Shown piece by piece: positions 6,870 to 12,980 of a stretch of 12,980 nt of DNA. The notes beneath the pieces were generated by a model. It was not told the DNA's origin. It worked only from the letters and a program-made list of their open reading frames with translations, and ran no database searches. The DNA is from JAFNAG01 sp041501225. Its GTDB lineage: Bacteria; Acidobacteriota; UBA6911. The position numbers and the translations under genes were made by a program. How positions within the stretch are numbered: position 1 is the stretch's first letter; the number at the start of each line of letters is the position of its first letter. The stretch lies in assembly GCA_041501225.1 (NCBI GenBank), contig JBGQNR010000185.1, positions 1-12,980 of the forward strand, given 5' to 3'.

Positions 6870-7778
6870 ATGAATCGAAGGTCCTTCATAAAAAGTGCCT
6901 GTTTCGCATCTTCACTGGGTTACTCTGCGGTTGGTCATGCCGGCCGAAATCTGTCGACCCAGACCAGGGTCGAGAGAACCGGTGGTTCAAAGCTGAAGAT
7001 CAGCTGCAATCTCTTTTGTTTCAACCGTCCGCTCCTGAGTGGCGAGTTGACGCTCGATGCCGTGCTGGAGTACTGCGCGCAGCTCGGCTTTGACGCGGTA
7101 GATCCGACTGGCTACTATTTCCCGGGTTATCCGAAAGTGCCACCCAATGACTATCTCTACCACATCAAGCGCAAGGCCTTCATCCTCGGGCTCGACATCA
7201 GCGGAACTGGTGTCCGCAACGATTTCACCGTGCCGGACCCTGCCCTCAGGGGGGCAGACGTCGAGATGGTCAAGTCGTGGATCGAGTGCGCCGCGCGACT
7301 GGGTGCGCCGGTGCTGCGCGTCTTTGCCGGCAAGGGCATCTCCGACGGACACACCGGGGATGAGGTGCACGGCTGGATTGTGGACGGGATTCGAAAATGT
7401 GTGGAAGATGCTGCCAGATCCGGCGTCCTGATCGTCATCCAGAACCACAACGACTTTATCAAGACGCCCACGCAGGTCCTGCGTATCTTGAAATCAGTAG
7501 ACTCGGAATGGTTCGCCTTGAATCTTGACATTGGCAGCTTCCGGACCGCTGACCCTTATGAAGAGATCGCCCAGGTGCTTCCCTATGCAGTCACGTGCCA
7601 GATTAAGGAGAGCCTTTACTTCAAGGAAAAGGAAGTAAAGACTGATCTCGCCCGTCTTTTCCGGATCTTTAAAGAGGCCGGTTACCGCGGCTATATTCCG
7701 ATCGAAACTCTCGGCGAGGGAGATCCCAAGGTCAAGGTGCGTGGTTTTCTGGACGAGGTGCGTCAGGCACTAGCCTAG
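6870..7778 (+). CDS. Tat-exported sugar phosphate isomerase/epimerase-like TIM-barrel protein
   Basis: This protein of 302 residues belongs to the xylose isomerase-like TIM-barrel family (AP endonuclease 2 / IolE type). Members isomerise, epimerise or dehydrate sugars and inositols using a divalent metal. MNRRSFIKSACFASS is a Tat signal, placing it in the periplasm. Barrel strands are recognisable: LKISCNLFCFNRP, the AQLGFDAVDPTGYYFPGY segment, VLRVFAGKG, VLIVIQNHNDF, FALNLDIGSF and YIPIETLGEGDP. Likely metal-site positions are Q191 (normally Glu), D220, Q244/K246 (normally His region) and E279, so the site is atypical. I recall similar QNH forms in exported environmental relatives, so it need not be inactive. 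A strong AGGAGG (6859-6864) lies 5 bases before ATG 6870. It is the last gene of the rightward group. Substrate unknown. Confidence 0.85.
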   Translation: MNRRSFIKSACFASSLGYSAVGHAGRNLSTQTRVERTGGSKLKISCNLFCFNRPLLSGELTLDAVLEYCAQLGFDAVDPTGYYFPGYPKVPPNDYLYHIKRKAFILGLDISGTGVRNDFTVPDPALRGADVEMVKSWIECAARLGAPVLRVFAGKGISDGHTGDEVHGWIVDGIRKCVEDAARSGVLIVIQNHNDFIKTPTQVLRILKSVDSEWFALNLDIGSFRTADPYEEIAQVLPYAVTCQIKESLYFKEKEVKTDLARLFRIFKEAGYRGYIPIETLGEGDPKVKVRGFLDEVRQALA

Positions 7779-7780
7779 CA

Positions 7781-7806
7781 GGCATGGGGGCCGGGCATGG
7801 GGGCCG
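7781..7806. repeat. Tandem 13-base direct repeat
   Basis: GGCATGGGGGCCG is present twice head to tail (7781-7793 and 7794-7806), starting two bases after the TIM-barrel stop codon. The second copy overlaps the left end of the inverted-repeat element at 7799. It may be slippage, or a trace of the element's insertion. Confidence 0.8.
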
Positions 7807-7937
7807 TATCTGTAGTATCCAGTTTTTACATTAGAAAAGCTGACGTCAGCATACGGCTGCCTTCGGTCATTCCCGTCAACCAAGCGTTGTGCACGCCGGC
7901 TCTAATCTAAAAACCAGAATCTACAGATACGACCCCC
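7799..7937. mobile_element. 139-base element with 36-base terminal inverted repeats (MITE/REP-like)
   Basis: The left arm 7799-7834 begins GGGGGCCGTATCTGTAG. The right arm 7902-7937, read on the other strand, begins GGGGGTCGTATCTGTAG. The arms match at 30 of 36 positions. The 67-base core has no coding potential and contains the perfect palindrome GCTGACGTCAGC (7839-7850). Size, ends and lack of a gene fit a non-autonomous mobile unit (MITE) or a REP-type palindromic element moved by an IS200-like transposase; I cannot name the family. It lies between two convergent genes (stops at 7778 and 7954), where a long hairpin could also end transcription from both sides. Confidence 0.65.
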
Positions 7938-7953
7938 TGCATTGACGAGCATT

Positions 7954-10143
7954 TCAACGATAAATGGGATAGACAATCTTTCCGCGAACGGCTCGCCCGA
8001 TGGCAGAGCGGCCCTTGCTGCGCCCGGAATCGAACAGCTGATTCACGACGCCATAGATGTCGCTGCCGATCTTGGGGATGATGTGCAGGCGAATGTACAC
8101 ATTCGCGACCTTGGAATCGTTATTCCACTGCGCAAAGACCTGAAGGTTGGCACGGTTGCTGAAGGCATACACTAAGCGCGAAGCTACCTCGTGCGTTCTG
8201 AATCCCGAGCCGAGAAAATCCAAACGATTGGTGGCATAACTGCCGCTGAGGTTGAAATGATTGGTGAATTTGAAAACGCCCTCGAAGCTGATCTCTTTCA
8301 TATCGGCGTTGTAGTACTTCCCCCAGCTGATTCCCGAACCCAAGATCCAGCGCCGTTTCTCCGCCGTGCCGAACTGCAGCTCATAACTATTCCACCAGTA
8401 CCGGCCGTGAGGAACGATGGTGTCCCCGAAAATATTGAAGTCTTCGTCCAATCGATCGAAATGGCGGACGATGTTGAATTCAAAGGACTCCCCGCTTTGA
8501 AAGTCGATCCCGATCGGCCTGAATTCCTGGTTCAGGGACTCCAGTTTACGGCTCGGGAGGCTGTTGTGAACGCTGATTTCCAGGGGCTTGATATAAAGCT
8601 GACGTATCCACTTGTTCCAAGGGGCCGGAGGACGCGGCTGGAAACGCCACTTGGCGGAATATTGCTCGACCGCTTTGCGTCTCAAGAATCCCAGCTCAGG
8701 ATTGAAGTTCTTCTGGATAAAACTGTAGTTGAAGAATGCTTCCAGCCAATCATTCGGGTAGCTTACCGCGACATACCCGGACGACCGGTCGCCCTTCAAT
8801 CCCGGGGTCGAGGTCTGGACGATCGAGGAGGCGATGGAAAGGTTCTGGCCAAAAAAGTTGTCGAATGAAAACACGCTGTCCAGGCCATAAGCCTGATTGC
8901 GGTTCCCGTCCTGAGGATTATAGACGTTGGTGAATATGCCTCCGACGTACGACTTTTTGAGTATTCCGTATTTGGGCCTGAAGGCGGTGTAGTCGGCTGC
9001 GGGATTCGACTCAAGGGAGCGGGTATGCACGTTCAGGAATCCCAGATCGAACTTGCCGATTTTCCCGGTGATCCTGCCTCCGACATTGATAGGAATGGGC
9101 TCACCCTTAGCCGAGAGCCCGATGCGCCGGCTGAAGAAAACACTCGTGCTGCCGGGCGATAAGAAATCGAAGAAGCCGGCGTTCTCCAGGAAGAATTCCC
9201 GCTTCTCGGGAAACATGACCGGAAAACGCGTCAAATTCAATACCGCCTGATCGACCTCGGTTTGGCCAAAGTCGGTATTGACGGTAAGATCCGCCGTCAG
9301 ATTCTTGGATAGCTTGATCCTGCCGTCGCCGCCCACTCTGGCCTGGTAGTCCCGGACCAGCAGCGGATTTTGAACATTCCCCGGAGGGAGGGTATCGGTC
9401 ATGGCGACGGAGACGTAAGGCCGGATTTCATAGCGGTACGCCGCTTGAATCTTGGGGATTTCCTCCAGCAGACCGGCTTTGGAGATTCTCATCAGGCCGT
9501 CATTACGGCGATAGGCTTGCCAGAGGACCTCCTCGTTTTTCCTCCGGATCATTCTGCGGAAATTTATGCCCCAGAGCTGAGGGTCGGAGTTCTTAAAGCG
9601 CAGACTGTCAAAAGGGATCATCATTTCGAATTGCCAGCCCTTATCGGTCCTGATCGCTTTCACATCCCAGACTCCGTTCCAGTTGACGTTAATATTGTTG
9701 CCTTCGTCGACGACCAGGGCATCCTTCCTGGCCCCATTAGGATTCACGACAAAATAAAAGGCATTGCGGTGATCGAGATAGGTGTCGAGGATAACGGCGA
9801 AGTTGTCATCCGCTTCGATATCACCGTCGCGCCTCATCTCCTTGGCAACGATCAGCTCCGGATTGGAATCCTCACATACCACGCCGAGATACAGGGTTTT
9901 TCCGTAATAGACCGCGCGGATCTCGGTCTTTTCGCTGCCGGGCTCTCCTTCCAGGGGATTTCGCTGGCGAAAATCCGAAATGATCTGAGCCCGCTGCCAG
10001 CAGGGTTCGTTCAGCAATCCATCGAGAACGATGGGTGCCGAGCAGGGCGTCAACTTCATTCGCTCCTGGGCGTAAGCAGGATAAAGCGACACAGCCAATA
10101 CCGTCAGGTTGACCATAATTTGGAGTATTTTGGAAAATCGCAA
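7954..10143 (-). CDS. CBM9-like/DUF5916 protein, probable outer-membrane beta-barrel
   Basis: This is a 729-residue exported protein. A Sec signal (MRFSKILQIMVNLTVLAVSL, likely cleaved after AYA before QE) is followed by a carbohydrate-binding family 9-like domain (about 35-215). Its motifs are IVLDGLLNEPCWQRA, the TEIRAVYYGKTLYLGV strand and a DDNFAVILDTYLDHRNAF block. The rest (about 240-729) matches the DUF5916 pattern, with KYGILKKSY, FPEKREFFLENAGFFDF and SRRIGLS. Many alternating aromatic/polar strands follow, as in a large outer-membrane barrel. Its function is unknown in the family; the CBM9-like part suggests glycan contact. The start is TTG 10143, with a G-rich stretch (GGGGG) just upstream; no ATG lies between it and the upstream in-frame stop. 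ATG 10116 is an alternative with a shorter signal. The gene is monocistronic and converges on the inverted-repeat element. Confidence 0.85.
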   Translation of the reverse strand: MRFSKILQIMVNLTVLAVSLYPAYAQERMKLTPCSAPIVLDGLLNEPCWQRAQIISDFRQRNPLEGEPGSEKTEIRAVYYGKTLYLGVVCEDSNPELIVAKEMRRDGDIEADDNFAVILDTYLDHRNAFYFVVNPNGARKDALVVDEGNNINVNWNGVWDVKAIRTDKGWQFEMMIPFDSLRFKNSDPQLWGINFRRMIRRKNEEVLWQAYRRNDGLMRISKAGLLEEIPKIQAAYRYEIRPYVSVAMTDTLPPGNVQNPLLVRDYQARVGGDGRIKLSKNLTADLTVNTDFGQTEVDQAVLNLTRFPVMFPEKREFFLENAGFFDFLSPGSTSVFFSRRIGLSAKGEPIPINVGGRITGKIGKFDLGFLNVHTRSLESNPAADYTAFRPKYGILKKSYVGGIFTNVYNPQDGNRNQAYGLDSVFSFDNFFGQNLSIASSIVQTSTPGLKGDRSSGYVAVSYPNDWLEAFFNYSFIQKNFNPELGFLRRKAVEQYSAKWRFQPRPPAPWNKWIRQLYIKPLEISVHNSLPSRKLESLNQEFRPIGIDFQSGESFEFNIVRHFDRLDEDFNIFGDTIVPHGRYWWNSYELQFGTAEKRRWILGSGISWGKYYNADMKEISFEGVFKFTNHFNLSGSYATNRLDFLGSGFRTHEVASRLVYAFSNRANLQVFAQWNNDSKVANVYIRLHIIPKIGSDIYGVVNQLFDSGRSKGRSAIGRAVRGKIVYPIYR

Positions 10144-10749
10144 TATGCCCCCAGCGTTTATAGAATTTGATGTTCCGTAGCGCGAATTGCGCCGTCCTCA
10201 TTTCAGCCCTCTCATAGGCGCCAAATAATGATTTTCGTCGCATCCTTTTAGATGCCGAGCCATCCCTCCCCACCGATTCGCAAAGAAGGGTACCGATTGC
10301 CCAATGAGAAGATGATGAGAAAATCAATGCGCACGTAATAGGGAGTCACCGACGTGTGTCTCATGGAGAAAACGATGGAGAAAAGGGTTCCTCGCAAACT
10401 CTGAGACCGGCAGCAACACCAGCATTCCCGCCCCTTCCCATCTCTATCATCTATCGACCCCTCAAACTCGGCAGCCGGAACAATTCTGCCGACCTTCCGA
10501 CCCAACCTATGTCCGGCTCTGGCCAGCCCCAAAAGGCTCTTTTCTATTATTCGGTCCACAGCCACGAATCGAGGTAAAATGGCCCAGGAACGCGGTTGCC
10601 GCGCAAGCCGGATTAGTTGACAAGGCGACTGCTGCTATCGTACCGAAAATTGAGCGAGATGCCAGTTTGTTCTTCGTATTTCATCCATTGTTTGAGAAGA
10701 TCAGACGCATAAAAAGGCAGGTTTGAAACCAACTACCTGGGCTAAAACA
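10144..10749. other. Intergenic region between divergent genes, no gene seen
   Basis: About 600 bases separate the DUF5916 gene from the hydrolase gene. Short open frames occur on both strands (for example 10248-10565 on the minus strand), but none resembles a known family or has a good ribosome site. Both promoters must lie here. TTTG 10666-10669 and ATTGTTTG 10687-10694 loosely recall the Bacteroidota -33/-7 pattern, too weak to call. Base composition falls towards the right, in step with the AT-richer gene that follows. Confidence 0.6.
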
Positions 10750-12174
10750 ATGAAAACCAAACTTTTGATTCTGCTTTGTCTCTTGGCTCTATTCCGGACA
10801 GCCGATGCTCAAAAACCAGAACAGGTGTACAGAAGACCCCTTAAAGAGGTTCTTTCCGATGTAGAGAGAAAATACAAAGTCAAGCTTGAGTACGCTGAAA
10901 ATAGTGTAAAGGGTCTGTTTGTAGTATACCCGACATGGCGCTACCGGGTCGACCTCGAGGCTACTCTGGCCAGTATTCTGATGCCGTTGGACATGGTTTT
11001 CCAGAAGAAAAGCGAAAATGTGTACCAGCTGAATAAATATGAATATTACCGCAGACCCGTTGAAGAAGGGAAAAAGCACCTCGATCAGCTCCTCTCCAGT
11101 TATCCCGTTCTTCAGGCCTGGGAAAATCGTAAAACTGAGCTTCGCCAATGTTTCCTTGAGCAGATGCGTCTCTCACCCCTTCCCAAGAAAACTCTCCTAA
11201 ATCCGATTTATACACCAAAAAGAATGATGGATGGCTATACCATCGAGAACGTGGCTCTTGAAACACTGCCGGGCGTTTATCTATGTGGCTCACTCTACAG
11301 GCCTTTGAAGGCAAATGGCCCTTTTGCCGCGGTGCTGAGCCCGCATGGCCATTTCTATGATAATACTGATAAATCGATCCTCGATCAGCGTGGTCGTTAT
11401 CGTCCCGATCAGCAATACCGCTGTGCCACACTGGCTAGGATGGGCGCCGTAGTGTTCAGCTATGATATGTTTGCCTGGGGTGAATCAGTTTTGCAGGTCG
11501 ATCCTGAAGTACATCGCACCGGCCTTGCCTTGACGATGCAAACCTGGAATTCAATGAGAGTGATTGATTTTCTTACGTCCCTGCAATATGTGGATCCTAA
11601 GCGCGTCGGTGTCACAGCTGCCTCAGGGGGCGGAACCCAGTCCTTTCTGATCGCCGCTCTTGACGACCGGATCGCGCTGAGCGTGCCCGTGGTGATGGTC
11701 TCTTCTCATTTCTTTGGCGGCTGTCCGTGCGAGAGTGGTCTGCCGATTCATTCATGTTCGGATCTGGGTACAAACAATGCTGAAATAGCAGCCATGGCGT
11801 CCCCACGCCCGCAGCTTGTCATATCTGACGGCGCCGATTGGACGCAGACTGTTCCTACCATTGAGTTTCCTTATTTGCAGAAAGTATACAGTCTGTATGA
11901 AAAAGAGGAAAACATTGAAAATGTCCATTTTGCTGACGAAGGCCATGATTATGGGATTTCAAAACGGTTAGCCATGTATGATTTCATGGCAAGACGCCTT
12001 GGGTTGAATATTGATGCTGTTAAAGATAAAACCGGCAGGATAGACGAATCGAAATGCACGATTGAGGAAGCGGAAGCTATGTTGGTTTTTGGTAAAAATG
12101 GCCGCCTGCCTGCAAATGCCGTTCAAGGCCCCGAGGTTATCTGGTCTTGTTTGAAATCTCTTCAGGAAAAATGA
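10750..12174 (+). CDS. Exported STN-domain / alpha/beta-hydrolase fusion (esterase-like)
   Basis: This is a 474-residue exported protein. MKTKLLILLCLLALFRTADA is a Sec signal. Residues about 26-95 (PLKEVLSDVERKYKVKLEY, then VDLEATLASILMPLDMVF) look like an STN domain, the short N-terminal module of TonB receptors and secretins. An alpha/beta-hydrolase domain follows: AAVLSPHGHFYDN (oxyanion/HG strand), GAVVFSYDMFAWGES, nucleophile elbow TAASGGGTQS with S292, an acid in VISDGADW (D360 or D363) and H399 in DEGHDYG. The triad is complete, so it should be a carboxyl-ester hydrolase, perhaps an acetyl-xylan or other carbohydrate esterase. ATG 10750 gives the cleanest signal peptide; TTG 10723 has AAGG upstream and would add nine residues. 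Base composition is clearly lower in GC than the left half (two sampled 60-base lines give 32-37%), suggesting transfer, possibly from Bacteroidota. A remnant enolase-superfamily gene converges on it 7 bases away. Confidence 0.85.
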   Translation: MKTKLLILLCLLALFRTADAQKPEQVYRRPLKEVLSDVERKYKVKLEYAENSVKGLFVVYPTWRYRVDLEATLASILMPLDMVFQKKSENVYQLNKYEYYRRPVEEGKKHLDQLLSSYPVLQAWENRKTELRQCFLEQMRLSPLPKKTLLNPIYTPKRMMDGYTIENVALETLPGVYLCGSLYRPLKANGPFAAVLSPHGHFYDNTDKSILDQRGRYRPDQQYRCATLARMGAVVFSYDMFAWGESVLQVDPEVHRTGLALTMQTWNSMRVIDFLTSLQYVDPKRVGVTAASGGGTQSFLIAALDDRIALSVPVVMVSSHFFGGCPCESGLPIHSCSDLGTNNAEIAAMASPRPQLVISDGADWTQTVPTIEFPYLQKVYSLYEKEENIENVHFADEGHDYGISKRLAMYDFMARRLGLNIDAVKDKTGRIDESKCTIEEAEAMLVFGKNGRLPANAVQGPEVIWSCLKSLQEK

Positions 12175-12181
12175 ATTGGAG

Positions 12182-12253
12182 TCACAATTTCACGGCCTGG
12201 TGCTTTCCTACATAAGCGGGGTCGATCTCAATACCTAAACCGGCACCGTATAG
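12182..12253 (-). pseudogene. C-terminal tail of an enolase-superfamily (mandelate racemase/MLE) gene
   Basis: Read leftwards, the strand gives LYGAGLGIEIDPAYVGKHQA, then VKL and a stop at 12182-12184. A GxGLGIEIDPxYV segment near the C-terminus is characteristic of mandelate racemase/muconate-lactonising enzyme relatives, which dehydrate or isomerise sugar acids. Everything upstream is gone: at 12254 the sequence switches to what looks like an insertion-sequence end. Only 23 codons remain, so this is a dead fragment. It converges on the hydrolase gene. Confidence 0.65.
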
Positions 12254-12277
12254 TGTACCCCAAAAACTGGACAGGTG
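12254..12277. mobile_element. Solo terminal repeat of an IS3-family-like element
   Basis: TGTACCCCAAAAACTGGACA (12254-12273) starts with TG and resembles the terminal inverted repeats of IS3-family elements as I recall them. It begins exactly where the enolase-superfamily tail is cut off. No transposase gene and no matching opposite end are in the window. Sequence up to about 12350 may also derive from the element's leader. The assignment is by memory of the end consensus only. Confidence 0.5.
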
Positions 12278-12358
12278 ATTGAGGTGTAACTGCTTAATCC
12301 CCGCCAATCATTAGGGCGACAGCTGAGATCTCAATAAGAACTGGAGGCAGCAGAGTTT

Positions 12359-12980
12359 ATGTCCCTGCAGAGCTTTATTTCGCGAACGGTGCTGATGCCC
12401 TTCTGGCTGCGCTTTGCCAAAAACCCGCCGTGGCCAACATATAAAAGACTGCAATCTTTGGATCGCGCAGACCGTGATGAGCTAAAACAAATCCAAATCG
12501 ACCGATTCAGGTCTCTCGTGGAGCATTGCGAAAAAACTGTTCCTTATTATGCCGAAACCTTTGGCTTGGCGGGAACACGTGCTTCGGACATCAAGACGAT
12601 GGAGGATCTTATTGGAGTTCCTACCATCGACAAACACCAGATCGCCGCAAATTTTCCAGATCGAATTACCTCTCGGATCATAGACCGGGCAACATGGCAA
12701 TATTTTGCCACTTCGGGGACAACCGACCGTCTCATGGTAATCAAGGATTCGGAAGCCTTGAGCAGGAACATGGCACTTGCTCTGTATGAGGAACACGTGC
12801 AGGGTACTTACGCTCCCGGTACCTTGCGGGTCAACATCCCTCCTGATGCCTGCAGCCTTGCATGCGCGGCCGCATCACTGCAACCTCAAGGACCCTGGCG
12901 CCTCGCGAGAAACATCGTGGATGATTTGTCGGCAAGGGGTGTTTTAAACGTGCCCCGTTGGTCTGTCGGATGGCTCGTAC
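12359..12980 (+). CDS. PaaK/CapK-like adenylate-forming enzyme, N-terminal part (partial)
   Basis: The frame from ATG 12359 is open to the window end (207 codons), so the C-terminus is missing. The N-terminus carries the pattern of phenylacetate-CoA ligase and CapK-type proteins: RFRSLVEHCEKTVPYYAE (49-66), MEDLIGVPTIDKHQI (81-95) and a nucleotide-binding loop FATSGTTDRLMVI (116-128). These enzymes activate a carboxylate as an acyl-adenylate; CapK-like forms are linked to polysaccharide or exopolymer synthesis. After TSGTT the usual Gly-(Lys/Arg)-Pro is replaced by Asp-Arg-Leu, so it is a divergent member and the substrate is open. GGAGG (12343-12347) lies 11 bases before the ATG, a little far. 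That ribosome site may come from the IS-like leader to its left. Its upstream neighbourhood is rearranged, so no operon link to the hydrolase gene is clear. Confidence 0.7.
   Translation, partial: MSLQSFISRTVLMPFWLRFAKNPPWPTYKRLQSLDRADRDELKQIQIDRFRSLVEHCEKTVPYYAETFGLAGTRASDIKTMEDLIGVPTIDKHQIAANFPDRITSRIIDRATWQYFATSGTTDRLMVIKDSEALSRNMALALYEEHVQGTYAPGTLRVNIPPDACSLACAAASLQPQGPWRLARNIVDDLSARGVLNVPRWSVGWLV

Noticed and set aside
7781..7937. CRISPR-like or phage attachment repeat
   Set aside because: There is a single pair of inverted ends and one tandem pair, with no spaced direct repeats and no integrase or cas gene.
9370..10170. A 266-codon rightward frame opposite the DUF5916 gene
   Set aside because: Antisense to the CBM9-like domain and signal peptide, which are unmistakable on the minus strand.
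10666..10694. Bacteroidota-type -33/-7 promoter before the hydrolase gene
   Set aside because: TTTG is present twice at about the right spacing, but the TA of the -7 element is missing; too weak to annotate.

Overview
The window looks like an accessory carbohydrate-use region of a high-GC soil-type bacterium, most likely an Acidobacteriota member (Solibacter/Bryobacter-like). That guess rests on the gene mix: a BNR/sortilin-like protein with a Gly-rich stretch, several Tat-exported sugar enzymes, a GH95 alpha-fucosidase and a CBM9-like/DUF5916 protein. It is inference; there is no marker gene or RNA gene in the window.

Left part (1-3545): the 3' end of a BNR/sortilin-like protein, a reverse-strand MFS transporter, and a reverse-strand Tat-exported Gfo/Idh/MocA oxidoreductase. 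Centre (3819-7778): a rightward group made of the GH95 alpha-L-fucosidase, a broken PHP-domain gene and a Tat-exported xylose-isomerase-like TIM-barrel enzyme. Together these could export, cleave and oxidise or isomerise fucosylated or related sugars, with the MFS protein as a possible importer; the coupling is inferred from proximity only. Right part (7954-12980): a large reverse-strand CBM9-like/DUF5916 outer-membrane-type protein, an AT-richer STN-alpha/beta-hydrolase fusion gene, and the 5' part of a PaaK/CapK-like adenylate-forming enzyme.

The most unusual features are rearrangement scars. The leader plus Tat-signal start of the GH95 gene occurs twice (about 1807-2060 and 3652-3905). The left copy has lost its gene body and abuts the antiparallel oxidoreductase gene. 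The PHP gene is a Tat signal joined in frame to only the C-terminal third of its family. A 139-base element with 36-base inverted ends lies between two convergent genes. At 12182-12277 the C-terminal tail of an enolase-superfamily gene is cut off by what looks like the end of an IS3-family element. I see no CRISPR array, tRNA, rRNA, phage genes or clear defence system, and nothing I would call a new multi-gene system.
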